Below the pieces are notes generated by a model. It was not told the DNA's origin. It made no database searches and worked only from the letters and a program-made list of their open reading frames with translations. This document shows, piece after piece, positions 1 to 9,853 of a stretch of 64,000 nucleotides of DNA. Numbering within the stretch: position 1 is the stretch's first letter; the number at the start of each line of letters is the position of its first letter. A program made the translations under genes and the position numbers. Origin of the DNA: Sulfuritalea sp. (lineage in GTDB: Bacteria > Pseudomonadota > Gammaproteobacteria > Burkholderiales > Rhodocyclaceae); NCBI GenBank assembly GCA_021738385.1, contig JAIPCF010000006.1, positions 1 through 64,000 of the forward strand, in the 5' to 3' direction.

Positions 1-562
1 GGCGTGCCGCTTAAATATGAGGCGTCCCGATCATCACCGGCTTCATGTAAAGAAAGACGGGAGATTTAAATGCAAAAAGGCTTGAGTACCAGATCCATTG
101 ATTTCTTCATCAATCGCTTCAATGGAGCCACTCAATCGCCTACCGGATTTCTTGATATCAGGCGTCTCGTTTCTTTCGCTCCTGAATTTTTTCATACTCC
201 TTTCATCAAATTGTTGTTTCCTGCGCAGTCAGTTCGAGCGTCCTGGCCTCATCAGCCGGCGACAGATTACGCCGTGCTTTGGCACGATTGCGCGTACTGA
301 GCGGTGCAGGCAGGAGCGGTCAATTTTGCCTAATGCCAAGTGCTATGCGGGGGTAGAGCCATATCGCACTTGGCGGCTTATGTAAATGGTATGTTTGTGC
401 GTTTGTCATTGCTGGTTTCTAAGCGAAGTGATAGGCGGATAAACGTGAGGAATTCGTCGCTTTGTATTTACTAGGAGCGTTGGATAATCCGTGCTAGCCC
501 AGACGGGTTGCAGTAAAAAGTAGTGGTGGTTCTTTCCTGTTAAATAGTTAAGGAGGTTCAAC
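1..562. other. Intergenic region with a 9-bp inverted repeat
   Basis: No convincing gene is seen here. An inverted repeat pairs GCCAAGTGC (335-343) with GCACTTGGC (366-374) around a 22-nt loop. It has no T-run on either side, so it is not a standard intrinsic terminator. A possible 50-codon minus-strand frame (43-195) was not accepted as a gene. The last part must hold the promoter of the gene at 563. Confidence 0.4.
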
Positions 563-1132
563 ATGGCTGATGCGAAGAAAGCCAAGAAGCCGGTCGCAAA
601 GAAGGCTGCGGCTAAGCCCGCCGCTAAGAAGTCTGCGGCTCCGAAGAAACCGGCTGTAAAAAAGCCGGCTGTAAAGAAGGCGGCTGCCAAGCCCGCTGCA
701 AAGAAAGCCGCGCCGAAAAAGGCTGCTGCCAAACCTGCTGCGAAGAAAGCTGTCGCCAAGAAGCCTGCGGCAAAGAAAGCTGTTGCCAAGAAGCCTGCGG
801 CAAAGAAGCCTGCACCAAGGAAGGCCGCGGCAAAGCCAGCAGCCAAAAAGCCAGTAGCCAAGCCGGCAGCCAAAAAGCCAGCAGCCAAAAAGCCAGCGGC
901 CAAAAAGCCAGTAGCCAAAAAGCCAGCGGCCAAAAAGCCAGCGGCCAAAAAGCCAGCGGCCAAAAAGCCAGCGGCCAAAAAGCCAGTAGCCAAGCCGGCA
1001 GCCAAGCCCGCCGCGAAAAAGGCCGCGCCGAAAAAAGCTGCTGCAAAGCCCTCCACGGCAGCTGCTCCCGGTATCAAGTCGTCGCTGAACCCAGCGGCAG
1101 CCTGGCCCTTTCCCACCGGTTCCCGTCCCTGA
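563..1132 (+). CDS. Lysine/alanine/proline-rich histone H1-like (AlgP-type) protein
   Basis: A 189-residue protein made almost wholly of Ala, Lys and Pro. After MADAKKAKKP it is a run of short repeats such as KKPAA, KKPVA and KPAAK, ending in a non-repetitive tail of about 25 residues (from STAAAPGI). Such low-complexity basic tails occur in AlgP/AlgR3, eukaryote-like histone H1 proteins of bacteria and the C-terminus of PhaF, which bind DNA non-specifically through the Lys side chains. No phasin or other folded domain is present. The start is well supported: AAGGAGG at 550-556 lies six bases before ATG 563. The antisense frames are open only because the repeats are GC-rich, and are artefacts. 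A nucleoid or DNA-binding role is inferred from composition alone. Repeat number is likely to vary between strains. Confidence 0.8.
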   Translation: MADAKKAKKPVAKKAAAKPAAKKSAAPKKPAVKKPAVKKAAAKPAAKKAAPKKAAAKPAAKKAVAKKPAAKKAVAKKPAAKKPAPRKAAAKPAAKKPVAKPAAKKPAAKKPAAKKPVAKKPAAKKPAAKKPAAKKPAAKKPVAKPAAKPAAKKAAPKKAAAKPSTAAAPGIKSSLNPAAAWPFPTGSRP

Positions 1133-1191
1133 CGGTTGCATCGGCGTCTGACAATAGTCCTTCCGGGCTCTGTCGGCGCTCAGTGGTTCGC

Positions 1192-1225
1192 AAGCACGCG
1201 TTGTTAGCTCAGCGCGTGCTTTTTT
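1192..1225 (+). terminator. Intrinsic terminator after the AlgP-like gene
   Basis: AAGCACGCG (1192-1200) pairs perfectly with CGCGTGCTT (1213-1221) and is followed by a T-run. It lies 60 bases after the AlgP-like stop codon and so ends that single-gene transcript. Confidence 0.8.
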
Positions 1226-1284
1226 CGCATTATCGAACCATAGCCATAAACATTGATCCGGCGTGACTAGTTAATAGCCGGGAA

Positions 1285-2451
1285 TCAGGTTTTTCGCGAG
1301 TCCAGGAATCCTGATATGCGGTCAAGCGCCTTCTCGATCTGCTGCTGTTCGACCGTATAGGCAAATCGCATGTGGCTCTCGGGCGCGTTGCTGCCAAAAT
1401 CCAGACCTGGCGTCGCAGCAACGCCCACTTCCGTAAGCAGTTTTTCCGCAAACTGGAAACTGTCTTCAGCGAGTTCTCGGCAGTCTGCATATACATAGAA
1501 AGCGCCGCGTGGCTCGGCTTCGATCCGAAAGCCCAGCTTGCGCAAACCCGGTACAAGAATGTCTCGACGTGCGGCGAATTCCTGGCGGCGGGCTTCAAGG
1601 ATCGCAATGGTTTCCGGATGGAAGGCTGCCAGCGCGGCATGCTGGGCAATTGTAGAGGGGGCGATGTAGATGTTCTGCGCCAGCTTTTCTATTTCCCGTA
1701 TGTATCGATCTGGCGCTACCAGCCATCCCAGGCGCCAGCCTGTCATGCCAAAGTATTTGGAGAAGCTGTTGATGACGAAAACCTCGTCACTGTATTCAAG
1801 GGCGGATGGTGTTTCGATGCCGTAGCTCAGTCCATGATAGATCTCGTCAACCAGCAGCGCGCCGCCTTTGGTCGAAGCGATCAACGCAAACTCTTTTAGC
1901 GTAGCCGGATCGATCAAGGTTCCGGTTGGATTTGCAGGTGATGCGACCAGTAACCCGTGCGTACGTTCCGTCCACATCCCGGAAACCTGATCGGGTGTGG
2001 GCTGATACTGGTTTGAAGCGTTAACCGGGAGAGAAATCGGCTTGCCCTCGAACAGACGAACGAAGTGCCTGTTACAGGGGTAGCCGGGGTCGGGCAACAG
2101 CCATTCGTCGCCGGGATTGACCAATACGCCTAACGCGAGGGCCAGGGCGCCTGATGCACCGGCAGTTACCACAACTCGTTCCGGTGAAATCGCGAGTCCA
2201 TAGCGCGTCCGATAGAAATCGCTGATTGCTTCTCGCAGCGGGCGAATTCCAAGTGCTGCTGTGTAATGCACATGCCCACCGGCGAGAAAGGATTGGGCTG
2301 CGTCAAGAATAGGTTTGGCGGTTGCGAAATCAGGTTCGCCAACCTCCAGATGGATGATTGATCTGCCCTCAGCTTCCAATGCCTGGGCGCGCGCCATCAG
2401 TTCCATCACATGGAAGGGTTCGATCTGAGTCATGCGGGTAGCGAGGTTCAT
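1285..2451 (-). CDS. Class I/II PLP-dependent aminotransferase
   Basis: A 388-residue fold-type I aminotransferase, a usual length for the aspartate/aromatic aminotransferase group. Visible landmarks are HLEVGEPDF near residue 35, ASPANPTGT (substrate carboxylate region), VDEIYHGLSYG (PLP-ring Asp/Tyr region), and NSFSKYFGMTGWRLGW, whose Lys forms the Schiff base with PLP. A C-terminal Arg in the SHMRFAYT stretch would bind the substrate alpha-carboxylate. It moves an amino group between an amino acid and a 2-oxoacid in the cytoplasm. The exact substrate (aspartate, alanine/valine or aromatic) cannot be read from the sequence. It is a single gene transcribed towards the AlgP-like gene. The ATG at 2451 lacks a strong Shine-Dalgarno sequence but starts exactly where the family does. 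Confidence 0.85.
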   Translation of the reverse strand: MNLATRMTQIEPFHVMELMARAQALEAEGRSIIHLEVGEPDFATAKPILDAAQSFLAGGHVHYTAALGIRPLREAISDFYRTRYGLAISPERVVVTAGASGALALALGVLVNPGDEWLLPDPGYPCNRHFVRLFEGKPISLPVNASNQYQPTPDQVSGMWTERTHGLLVASPANPTGTLIDPATLKEFALIASTKGGALLVDEIYHGLSYGIETPSALEYSDEVFVINSFSKYFGMTGWRLGWLVAPDRYIREIEKLAQNIYIAPSTIAQHAALAAFHPETIAILEARRQEFAARRDILVPGLRKLGFRIEAEPRGAFYVYADCRELAEDSFQFAEKLLTEVGVAATPGLDFGSNAPESHMRFAYTVEQQQIEKALDRISGFLDSRKT

Positions 2452-2775
2452 TCAGATATTCAGAGGTAGAAGAAGTACAGGGGCGTCAAGCTTGCCATCA
2501 TATTGAAATACCCCTTGCGAAAGACAACGACCACCGTGCTGGATGCAGGGTGGTCGCCAGGTGAAAGTCGTGCTGTTTGCCTATTTCCGAATCGTTTTCT
2601 GTGTCGAATTCCAATACGGCAAGAATTCGCCGTGGCGCGAAAAGCGTACTTTGCTTTTCTGTACTGCTGCGCAGGAGTTTGATCAGACGGCCTGCGAAGC
2701 GGAATACCAAATCTGCAAAGCTGAGCGTATTTCACTCGACTGTCTTGTAGCGTAGCGCTTCGTCAGCGCCGACTT
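2452..2775. other. Intergenic region, no gene supported
   Basis: Short open frames exist on both strands but none has a ribosome site or family likeness. It contains a small inverted repeat, GACCACC (2529-2535) with GGTGGTC (2548-2554). A degenerate copy of the dispersed 26-bp repeat abuts the pckG stop codon (about 2759-2776). One plus-strand frame near 2550-2590 weakly resembles an IS1182-type transposase segment. Confidence 0.35.
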
Positions 2776-4608
2776 TCAGTCCACCATGGAAAGTTCGAAA
2801 AGCTCACGCTTGAGAGTCAAGGATCTCGGCATGCGGCTCTTCAGCTTGTCGAACCACTCGGCATGCAGTTTCAGTTCTTCGCGCCAGGCGGTGGTGTCCA
2901 CTTCGGTAAGATGCTCGAACTGGGCCTTGCTGATTTCATTGCTGCCGCTCCAGTCAAGATCTTCGAAACGAGGCATCCAGCCTAGAGCAGTTTGCTTTGC
3001 ATCGGCTTTTCCAGCACAACGACCAACGACCCATTTCAGTACCCGCATGTTTTCGCTGAATCCGGGCCAGATGAATCTGCCGTCGGCGTCCTGGCGGAAC
3101 CAATTCACCGTAAAGATACGCGGGGCATCCGTGATCTGATGTCCTATGCGTAGCCAGTGATTGAAGTAGTCACCCATGTGATAGCCGCAGAACGGCAGCA
3201 TCGCAAATGGATCGCGGCGCACCACGCCCTGTTGCCCGACGGCTGCGGCCGTGGTCTCGGAGCCGAGGGTCGCAGCCATATAAACCCCGAAATTCCAGTT
3301 GAAGGCCTCGAACACGAGTGGCACGGTCGTCGAACGGCGTCCGCCAAAAATGAATGCGGAGATCGGGACACCTATGGGACTCTCCCAATTCTCGTCAATC
3401 GACGGACACTGGCTGGCGGGAGCGGTAAAGCGAGAATTTGGGTGAGCCGCTTTGCGACCGGTTTCCTTGCCGATTTGCGGCGTCCAGTCTTGCCCTTGCC
3501 AGTCGACGCAGTGGGCTGGCGGCTCTTTGCTCATACCTTCCCACCAAACATCGCCGTCGTCGGTTAGCGCGACATTGGTGAAAATGACGTTTTCCTTGAG
3601 AGTCGCCATCGCGTTGAAGTTGGTCTTTTCGCTGGTACCTGGGGCAACACCAAAAAATCCGCTTTCCGGATTGATGGCGTAGAGACGCCCATCTTTGCCC
3701 GGCTTGATCCAGGCGATGTCGTCGCCGACGGTTGTGACCTTCCAGCCCCCGAGGCTTTCGGGCGGAATCATCATGGCGAAATTGGTCTTGCCGCAGGCCG
3801 AAGGGAAAGCGCCCGCGACGTAGGTCTTTTCACCCTCGGGCGATTCGACGCCAAGAATCAGCATGTGTTCTGCAAGCCAACCCTCGTCACGAGCCATGGT
3901 GGACGCGATGCGCAGTGCAAAACATTTCTTGCCAAGCAACGCGTTGCCGCCATAGCCCGAGCCAAAGGACCAGATTTCGCGCGTCTCGGGAAAGTGGCAA
4001 ATGTATTTGGTCTTGTTGCAGGGCCACTTGACGTCGGCCTGACCGGCTTCCAGCGGATGGCCAACGCTGTGCAGGCATGGGACAAAGACGCCATCGCTGC
4101 CGAGTTGGTCAAGCACCGCGCGGCCCATGCGGGTCATGATGCGCATATTGACCACCACGTAGGGGCTGTCCGAAAGTTCGATTCCGATATGCGCGATTGG
4201 TGAGCCGATCGGACCCATGGAGAATGGGACCACGTACATCGTGCGACCACGCATGCAGCCCTTGAACAGGCCGCGCAGCGTTTCCTTCATCTTGTCCGGA
4301 TGCTCCCAATTGTTGTTGGGGCCAGCATCTTCAGCATCCGGTGTGCAGACATAGGTGCGGTCTTCAACCCGGGCGACATCTGACGGATCGGACAAGACGA
4401 GATAGGAATTCTTGCGCTTCTCAGGGTTTAGCTTGATGGCGCTGCCGGCTGAAACCATCTGGGTGAAAAGACGGTCGGCTTCCTCCTGCGAGCCATCGCA
4501 CCAGCAGATATCGTCAGGCTGGGTGAGCGCTGCAACTTCGGCAACCCATGCGCTCAATTTGGCATGTTTGACGTAGGCAGGGGAAACGGTTTGGGTAGGC
4601 TGATTCAT
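2776..4608 (-). CDS. pckG: GTP-dependent phosphoenolpyruvate carboxykinase
   Basis: A 610-residue full-length PEPCK of the GTP class: oxaloacetate + GTP gives PEP + GDP + CO2, the entry to gluconeogenesis. Diagnostic stretches are [15 protein letters not shown] (P-loop with the hyper-reactive Cys of GTP enzymes), GDDIAWIK (metal-binding kinase-2 motif), and [20 protein letters not shown]. The ATP-type family has a different P-loop, so the GTP call is firm. The start MNQPTQTV has GGAG about ten bases upstream. It is divergent from maeB across 429 bases. The pair suggests growth on organic acids or aromatics, where C4 acids must be turned into PEP and pyruvate. A degenerate dispersed repeat begins at the stop codon. 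Confidence 0.97.
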   Translation of the reverse strand: MNQPTQTVSPAYVKHAKLSAWVAEVAALTQPDDICWCDGSQEEADRLFTQMVSAGSAIKLNPEKRKNSYLVLSDPSDVARVEDRTYVCTPDAEDAGPNNNWEHPDKMKETLRGLFKGCMRGRTMYVVPFSMGPIGSPIAHIGIELSDSPYVVVNMRIMTRMGRAVLDQLGSDGVFVPCLHSVGHPLEAGQADVKWPCNKTKYICHFPETREIWSFGSGYGGNALLGKKCFALRIASTMARDEGWLAEHMLILGVESPEGEKTYVAGAFPSACGKTNFAMMIPPESLGGWKVTTVGDDIAWIKPGKDGRLYAINPESGFFGVAPGTSEKTNFNAMATLKENVIFTNVALTDDGDVWWEGMSKEPPAHCVDWQGQDWTPQIGKETGRKAAHPNSRFTAPASQCPSIDENWESPIGVPISAFIFGGRRSTTVPLVFEAFNWNFGVYMAATLGSETTAAAVGQQGVVRRDPFAMLPFCGYHMGDYFNHWLRIGHQITDAPRIFTVNWFRQDADGRFIWPGFSENMRVLKWVVGRCAGKADAKQTALGWMPRFEDLDWSGSNEISKAQFEHLTEVDTTAWREELKLHAEWFDKLKSRMPRSLTLKRELFELSMVD

Positions 4609-5037
4609 TTCGCGAAAATCTCCACTCTGATTTGAATTCGCGCCGGTCAGCCGGGTGGTCGCAATGTGAGGCGATCGACGGGGCCTTCGGCAGTCCGCAG
4701 GCTAGGGGCTAAATGGCCCGGGTCGCGGAGCTAAATTGAAAGCAATTATCCCACAATCGAAGTTCTGAATTCTTGATGGAACGATGGGTGGCAAGCAAGC
4801 CACTGAATACTGGGCCTGTTCATTGATCGGATACAAAAAGTTTGTGAAACGAATAGCGCGGATTGGATGCACTCGCCGGGCCATTCATTAACCAGAGAAC
4901 CGTTTCAGTCTCATCGGAGCCACAACCCACAATTGCACCGTGAAACCGTCGTATGCGGAAAAGTCGGCGCTGGCGACACGGCGATACAATTGCTACCGAC
5001 GCAATTTGCGACTCAAGCAAACAGGAGAAGTCACTAA
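4609..5037. other. Divergent pckG/maeB control region
   Basis: This stretch separates divergent pckG and maeB and should hold both promoters. It contains one strong copy of the dispersed repeat (4958-4983) and a CAGGAG ribosome site just before maeB. No small gene is supported: the open frames here are shadows without ribosome sites. Confidence 0.4.
4958..4983 (+). repeat. Dispersed 26-bp repeat, copy A
   Basis: Reads GAAAAGTCGGCG then CTGGCGACACGGCG. Intergenic, 55 bases upstream of maeB. One of twelve good copies in this window, and close to the consensus. Confidence 0.8.
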
Positions 5038-7320
5038 ATGGATGAAAGCATTCGCGCGGCTGCGCTGGAATACCATCGCAACCCCAAACCGGGCAAGATC
5101 GCGGTAACCCCGACCAAGGCATTAACCAATCAGGCCGACCTCTCGCTGGCCTACTCGCCCGGTGTTGCCGCTGCCTGCGACGAGATCGTGCGCGATCCCG
5201 CAACGGCGGCTCTGTATACCTCGCGCGCGAATTTGGTTGCAGTCGTCACCAATGGTACGGCGGTACTGGGCCTGGGCAATATCGGGCCACTGGCCGGCAA
5301 GCCGGTGATGGAAGGCAAAGGGGTGTTGTTCAAGAAATTCGCCGGCATTGATGTTTTCGATATCGAGATTGCCGAGAACGATCCAGAAAAACTGGTCGAC
5401 ATCATTGCCTCGCTGGAGCCGACTTTCGGCGGTATCAATCTTGAAGATATCAAGGCACCGGAATGTTTCTACGTTGAAGCTCGCCTGCGCGAGCGCATGA
5501 AAATACCGGTATTCCATGATGATCAGCACGGAACAGCGATTATTGCCAGTGCCGCGGTGCTCAACGGCATGCGCGTTGTCGGCAAGGATATTTCCAAGAT
5601 CAAGCTGGTCTGTTCAGGCGCCGGAGCAGCGGCGATTGCCTGTCTGGATTTGCTGGTCAGTCTCGGGCTGGATCCCGGAAATGTTTTCGCAGTCGATAGC
5701 AAGGGTGTGATCCACAGCGGGCGAGAAGGGCTCGATGCCTCCAAGGCACGCTATGCACAGACGACGGAAGCCAGGACCTTGGCCGAAGTTACGGTTGACG
5801 CTGATGTGTTCCTGGGATTGTCGACAGCGGGTGTATTGAAGCCCGAAATGGTCAAAACCATGGCGCGCGATCCGTTGATTCTGGCCATGGCAAATCCCGA
5901 CCCCGAAATTCTCCCTGAACATGCCAAGGCGGTTCGTCCCGACGCGATTCTAGGTACCGGGCGATCCGACTATCCGAATCAGGTCAACAATGTCTTGTGC
6001 TTTCCTTTCATGTTTCGCGGTGCCCTGGATGTCGGCGCGACGACCATCAACGAGGCCATGAAAGTTGCCGCTGTGAGGGCCATCGCGGATCTGGCGCACG
6101 CCGAGCAGTCCGAGGTGGTAACAGCTGCCTACGGCACCGAGGACTTGTCTTTTGGTCCTGAATACCTGATTCCCAAACCCTTCGATCCCCGGCTCATCAT
6201 CAAGATAGCCCCGGCGGTGGCGCAAGCGGCAATGGATTCCGGTGTCGCCACGCGGCCGATCGAAGACATGGAAGCCTACATTCATCGATTGAACGATTTT
6301 GTCTATCACACGGGACTCTTGATGCGTCCGGTGTTTATTGCCGCCAAGAACACGCCGGCGCGCGTGGTTTTTTGCGAAGGCGAGGACGAGCGTGTGCTGC
6401 GCGCAGTGCAAACCGTATGTGATGAAGGTCTGGCGCGACCGATCCTGATCGGGCGCCCCGAAGTGGTTGAGCACAGCATCACCCGTCATGGTCTGCGCAT
6501 TCGTCCCGGTACCCATTTCGAACTGATCAGTCCGGATTCTGATCCGCGCTACAAGGAATTGTGGCAGGACTACTACGCTTTGACCTCACGCAAGGGGATC
6601 AGTGTCGAATACGCCAAGCGCGAGATGAGGCGGCGCACCACGCTGATCGGTGCCATGCTGGTGCGGCACAACTACGCAGATGCGATGCTCTGCGGCACAT
6701 TTGGCAAGCACTCGTTGCATCTGCGCTACATCGACGACGTGATCGGCAGGAAGTCCGGGATCGGAAGTTACTACACCATGAATATGCTGATCCTGCCGCG
6801 ACGGATTCTGTTTATGGGTGATACGTACATCAACTACGATCCAACCGCGGAACAACTGGCAGAAATGACCTTGCTGGCTGCCGACGAAGTCGCGCGCTTC
6901 GGTCTGGCGCCCAAAGTCGCGCTGCTGTCGCATTCAAGTTTTGGCACCGAGGACACGCCTACCGCGATCAAGATGCGGCGTGCGCTAAAAATCTTGCGAG
7001 AAGTTGCGCCGGATCTGGAAGTCGATGGCGAAATGCACGGCGATGCCGCACTTTCTGAAGATATCCGGCACCAGGTGTTTCCAGATTCAACGCTTAAAGG
7101 TCAGGCCAACTTGCTGATCATGCCGACGCTGGACGCTGCAAACATCGCATTCAATCTGATCAAAACAGCCGCAGGCGACGGGTTGACGGTAGGACCCATG
7201 CTGCTCGGCGCGGCCCGTCCGGTGCATATCATGACGCCGACTGCCACGGTGCGTCGCATTGTGAATGTCACCGCCCTGCTGTCGGTTGAAGCGGAGCAAT
7301 TGGCAAAGTCCGGCGCCTGA
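5038..7320 (+). CDS. maeB: NADP-dependent malic enzyme with C-terminal phosphotransacetylase-like domain
   Basis: A 760-residue MaeB-type malic enzyme: (S)-malate + NADP+ gives pyruvate + CO2 + NADPH. Residues 1 to about 430 are the catalytic half, with [12 protein letters not shown] (substrate loop), [11 protein letters not shown] (metal-binding Asp residues) and [17 protein letters not shown] (nucleotide-binding Gly motif). From about residue 440 a PTA_PTB-like domain follows ([15 protein letters not shown], then [10 protein letters not shown]). In MaeB proteins this domain is generally thought to be regulatory, sensing acetyl-CoA, and not catalytic. Length is normal for the family. The ATG at 5038 has CAGGAG about ten bases upstream. 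With pckG it balances C4 acids against pyruvate and PEP. Confidence 0.96.
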   Translation: MDESIRAAALEYHRNPKPGKIAVTPTKALTNQADLSLAYSPGVAAACDEIVRDPATAALYTSRANLVAVVTNGTAVLGLGNIGPLAGKPVMEGKGVLFKKFAGIDVFDIEIAENDPEKLVDIIASLEPTFGGINLEDIKAPECFYVEARLRERMKIPVFHDDQHGTAIIASAAVLNGMRVVGKDISKIKLVCSGAGAAAIACLDLLVSLGLDPGNVFAVDSKGVIHSGREGLDASKARYAQTTEARTLAEVTVDADVFLGLSTAGVLKPEMVKTMARDPLILAMANPDPEILPEHAKAVRPDAILGTGRSDYPNQVNNVLCFPFMFRGALDVGATTINEAMKVAAVRAIADLAHAEQSEVVTAAYGTEDLSFGPEYLIPKPFDPRLIIKIAPAVAQAAMDSGVATRPIEDMEAYIHRLNDFVYHTGLLMRPVFIAAKNTPARVVFCEGEDERVLRAVQTVCDEGLARPILIGRPEVVEHSITRHGLRIRPGTHFELISPDSDPRYKELWQDYYALTSRKGISVEYAKREMRRRTTLIGAMLVRHNYADAMLCGTFGKHSLHLRYIDDVIGRKSGIGSYYTMNMLILPRRILFMGDTYINYDPTAEQLAEMTLLAADEVARFGLAPKVALLSHSSFGTEDTPTAIKMRRALKILREVAPDLEVDGEMHGDAALSEDIRHQVFPDSTLKGQANLLIMPTLDAANIAFNLIKTAAGDGLTVGPMLLGAARPVHIMTPTATVRRIVNVTALLSVEAEQLAKSGA

Positions 7321-7426
7321 ATCAGGGTATGCCAACTTTTCAACCGGCTTTCTGGCAATCGCATCGTTTTGCGACTGCGCTAATAGGACAGGCAGGAATG
7401 GGGAACTACCGGGGCGCAAGTCGATC

Positions 7427-8563
7427 ATGACCACGGCGCGCACCGCCTTGATTCTGACCGGTGGCGGTGCGCGTGCAGGCTATCAGGTCGGCGTGCTCAA
7501 GGCGGTTCGTGAACTGCTGCCAGAGGCTCACCGCAATCCATTTCCCATTCTGTGCGGCACTTCGGCCGGCGCGCTCAACGCGGCGTCAATGGCGGTATGG
7601 GCCGAGGATTTCTCCGCCGGTGTCGACAACCTGTTGAACGTCTGGGGAAACTTCACCGTGGATCAGGTGTATCGGGCCGATCCGCTAAGCATGGGTATCT
7701 CGGCCGCACGCTGGGTTTCCACATTGGCGCTTGGCTGGCTGACCAGGCAATCCCCACGCTCACTGCTTGACAATTCGCCGCTGCGTCAGTTGTTGAGCGA
7801 TAGCCTCGACTTCAGCCGTATCGGAAGGGCGATTGATAGCGGTGCTCTGCATTCGGTCAGCATAACTTGTTCCGGCTACTCAACAGGACAGGGTGTCAGT
7901 TTTTTCCAGGGAAGAGAAGGTATTGAACCCTGGCGCCGCAGTCAGCGAGTCGGCGCCCCGACAAAAATCGGGCTCGATCATTTGATGGCATCCAGCGCCA
8001 TTCCCTTCATTTTCCCGGCGGTACGCATCAACCGCGAATGGTTTGGTGACGGGTCGATGCGGCAGGTCGCGCCGGTCTCGCCAGCAATCCACCTGGGTGC
8101 CGACAAAATTCTGGTGGTTGGCGCCGGCCGTCGGATTGATGAAAATACACGTCCGAGAACCAGTATCTATCCGTCATTGGCGCAAATTGCAGGGCATGCA
8201 CTGTCAAGCATATTTCTCGACAGCATGTCGGTCGATCTGGAGCGGATGAGTCGCATCAACAATACCCTGTCGCTGATTCCGGAAGAAGTCCGTCGCGAGA
8301 AGGGAATGAGCCTGCGTCCTATCGAGGTATTGAACATCGCTCCGTCGCAGCGTCTTGATCACTTGGCGGCGAAGCATGCCAAGGCTTTGCCATGGCCTGT
8401 ACGCACCATGCTGCGAGGTTTTGGCGCAATGAATCGAAATGGTGGCGCCCTGACCAGTTATCTACTTTTTGAGCCAGCCTATACGAAGGCCTTGATTGAG
8501 TTGGGCTATGCGGATACTCTAGCGCGCCGCGAAGAAGTCTGTCAGTTTCTGGAAGTTTCTTAA
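7427..8563 (+). CDS. Patatin-like phospholipase family protein
   Basis: Taken from ATG 7427 (378 residues), because family homology begins at TALILTGGGARAGYQVG. An upstream extension into the end of maeB has no family likeness. Residues 12-18 GGGARAG form the oxyanion hole. GTSAG carries the nucleophile Ser46, and DGS at about residue 208 gives the Asp of the Ser-Asp dyad. This is a complete patatin catalytic set, so a lipid acyl hydrolase is expected. There is no signal peptide, so a cytoplasmic or inner-membrane-face enzyme is likely. The C-terminal third is less conserved and may carry substrate specificity. The gene follows maeB by 106 bases in the same direction and could be co-transcribed. 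Confidence 0.88.
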   Translation: MTTARTALILTGGGARAGYQVGVLKAVRELLPEAHRNPFPILCGTSAGALNAASMAVWAEDFSAGVDNLLNVWGNFTVDQVYRADPLSMGISAARWVSTLALGWLTRQSPRSLLDNSPLRQLLSDSLDFSRIGRAIDSGALHSVSITCSGYSTGQGVSFFQGREGIEPWRRSQRVGAPTKIGLDHLMASSAIPFIFPAVRINREWFGDGSMRQVAPVSPAIHLGADKILVVGAGRRIDENTRPRTSIYPSLAQIAGHALSSIFLDSMSVDLERMSRINNTLSLIPEEVRREKGMSLRPIEVLNIAPSQRLDHLAAKHAKALPWPVRTMLRGFGAMNRNGGALTSYLLFEPAYTKALIELGYADTLARREEVCQFLEVS

Positions 8564-8615
8564 TGCTGTAGATTAGGTTAGGCATTTAACTCATTTATTT
8601 ATAACAATAATTTCC

Positions 8616-8644
8616 TTTACAATAAATCAAAATCAAGTTAGCAT
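8616..8644 (+). promoter_or_regulatory. Predicted sigma-70 promoter for the PBP7-type gene
   Basis: TTTACA (8616-8621) and TAGCAT (8639-8644) are separated by 17 bases in an AT-rich stretch unlike its surroundings, 35 bases before the TTG start. Spacing is ideal. This is a prediction only. Confidence 0.5.
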
Positions 8645-8678
8645 TAGTCGCAATCGACCGTTCCCGGGAGGGGTTTTC

Positions 8679-9638
8679 TTGAAAAATGCACTGCTAGTAT
8701 TCTTGATCGCCGGGATTGTTGGCGTTGCTACCACGCCAGCCGCTGCCGATGCAGCGCCGAAAAAGAAAACCGCAACGGCGAAGAAACACACACCGCGCGC
8801 GGCAAAATCTGCGCGAATTAAAAAGACACTGCATACCCGAACCGCGAAGCGAGGCGCATCCCTTGACGATGCCCAGCACTTGGCCGTGCGCTCGTCCGCC
8901 GCTTTGGTGCTCGATCAAGCAACGGGCAAGGTACTTTTCGAGAAAAACCCTGGTGCCGTATTGCCGATTGCTTCGATCACCAAACTGATGACAGCGATGG
9001 TGGTGCTTGATGCCAAGCCTGATCTCAGGGAAGTGCTGAAGATCGGCACAGATGATATCGACACTCTCAAGGGCACCCGGTCCAAGTTGCGCGTGGGCAC
9101 GCAACTCGAGCGTGAAGAGATGCTCCGTCTGGCTTTGATGTCTTCAGAAAATCGTGCCGCATCGGCCTTGTCGCGACATTACCCCGGTGGTCGCGACGCA
9201 TTTGTAGCAGCCATGAACGCCAAGGCAGAATCTTTGCATCTGGTCGATACGCGTTTCGAGGATCCGACCGGATTAACCGCGGCCAATGTCTCAAGTCCGC
9301 GTGACCTGGCAAAGATGGTGGATGCCGCTCATCAATATCCGCTGATTCGTGAATTTTCCACAGCGACTGAGGGAGAAGTGAGTATTGCCGGCCGTTCACG
9401 CCACTTCCACAATACCAATACGCTGGTGAACAATAGAAACTGGGAAATCGGCCTGTCCAAAACGGGCTATATCAGCGAGGCAGGAAAGTGTCTGGTCATG
9501 CAGGCATGGCTCAACAACAAGCCCACAATCATTGTATTGCTCGATTCCTGGGGTCGGATGACCCGTATCGGTGATGCCAATCGAATCAAGCACTGGATGG
9601 AGAGTGCCGCGCTGGCAAGCGACGGACGTCCAGGCTGA
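8679..9638 (+). CDS. pbpG: D-alanyl-D-alanine endopeptidase (PBP7 type)
   Basis: A 319-residue secreted low-molecular-weight penicillin-binding protein of the S11 family. It cleaves D-Ala-meso-DAP cross-links in peptidoglycan. The TTG start is chosen because GGGAGG lies just upstream and the frame opens directly into a signal peptide (MKNALLVFLIAG to about AAADA). A very basic linker rich in Lys, Arg and Ala follows to residue 65. Catalytic motifs are all present: Ser99-Ile-Thr-Lys102 (SxxK), Ser156-Glu-Asn158 (SxN) and Lys261-Thr-Gly (KTG). The lack of a long C-terminal amphipathic region favours the PBP7 endopeptidase over a PBP5-type carboxypeptidase. The basic linker is longer than in E. 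coli PBP7. Confidence 0.9.
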   Translation: MKNALLVFLIAGIVGVATTPAAADAAPKKKTATAKKHTPRAAKSARIKKTLHTRTAKRGASLDDAQHLAVRSSAALVLDQATGKVLFEKNPGAVLPIASITKLMTAMVVLDAKPDLREVLKIGTDDIDTLKGTRSKLRVGTQLEREEMLRLALMSSENRAASALSRHYPGGRDAFVAAMNAKAESLHLVDTRFEDPTGLTAANVSSPRDLAKMVDAAHQYPLIREFSTATEGEVSIAGRSRHFHNTNTLVNNRNWEIGLSKTGYISEAGKCLVMQAWLNNKPTIIVLLDSWGRMTRIGDANRIKHWMESAALASDGRPG

Positions 9639-9657
9639 AATCTCGTCACGGGTGATT

Positions 9658-9681
9658 CGGGCCGCCTGCGGGCGGCCTTTT
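9658..9681 (+). terminator. Intrinsic terminator after pbpG
   Basis: GGCCGCC (9659-9665), loop TGC, then GGCGGCC (9670-9676), followed by TTTTT. It lies about 20 bases after the pbpG stop. Confidence 0.88.
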
Positions 9682-9853
9682 TATTGCCAGGCTCCCGGTT
9701 GATGGCGCGGCCAACAGAGCGGCGCGCAGCCCGCACGGAAGAGCGGACAGGCTGCTAAAATCGTCGGCACACAAAACTGCCCGCCAAGCCGCCGCTGAAG
9801 ACCCGCGAGCAGCGTTTTCTTAAGCCTCTTGATTTTTGTTGATCGGTCATCCC

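Noticed and set aside
43-195. A 50-codon minus-strand frame (MKKFRSERN...) behind GGAG
   Set aside because: Ribosome-site spacing is too short (one base), no family likeness, and ordinary length for chance in an AT-richer stretch.
406-1141. Long antisense frames rich in Gly, Phe, Leu opposite the AlgP-like gene
   Set aside because: They are mirror images of the AAG/GCC repeats. The plus-strand gene has the ribosome site and terminator.
2543-2755. Plus-strand frame with VKVVLFAYF, like a piece of an IS1182-type transposase
   Set aside because: Likeness covers only about ten residues and is not continued on either side. No IS end is seen.
7265-7426. Longer start for the patatin inside the end of maeB
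   Set aside because: The extra residues have no patatin likeness and overlap maeB by 56 bases. Homology starts at 7427.
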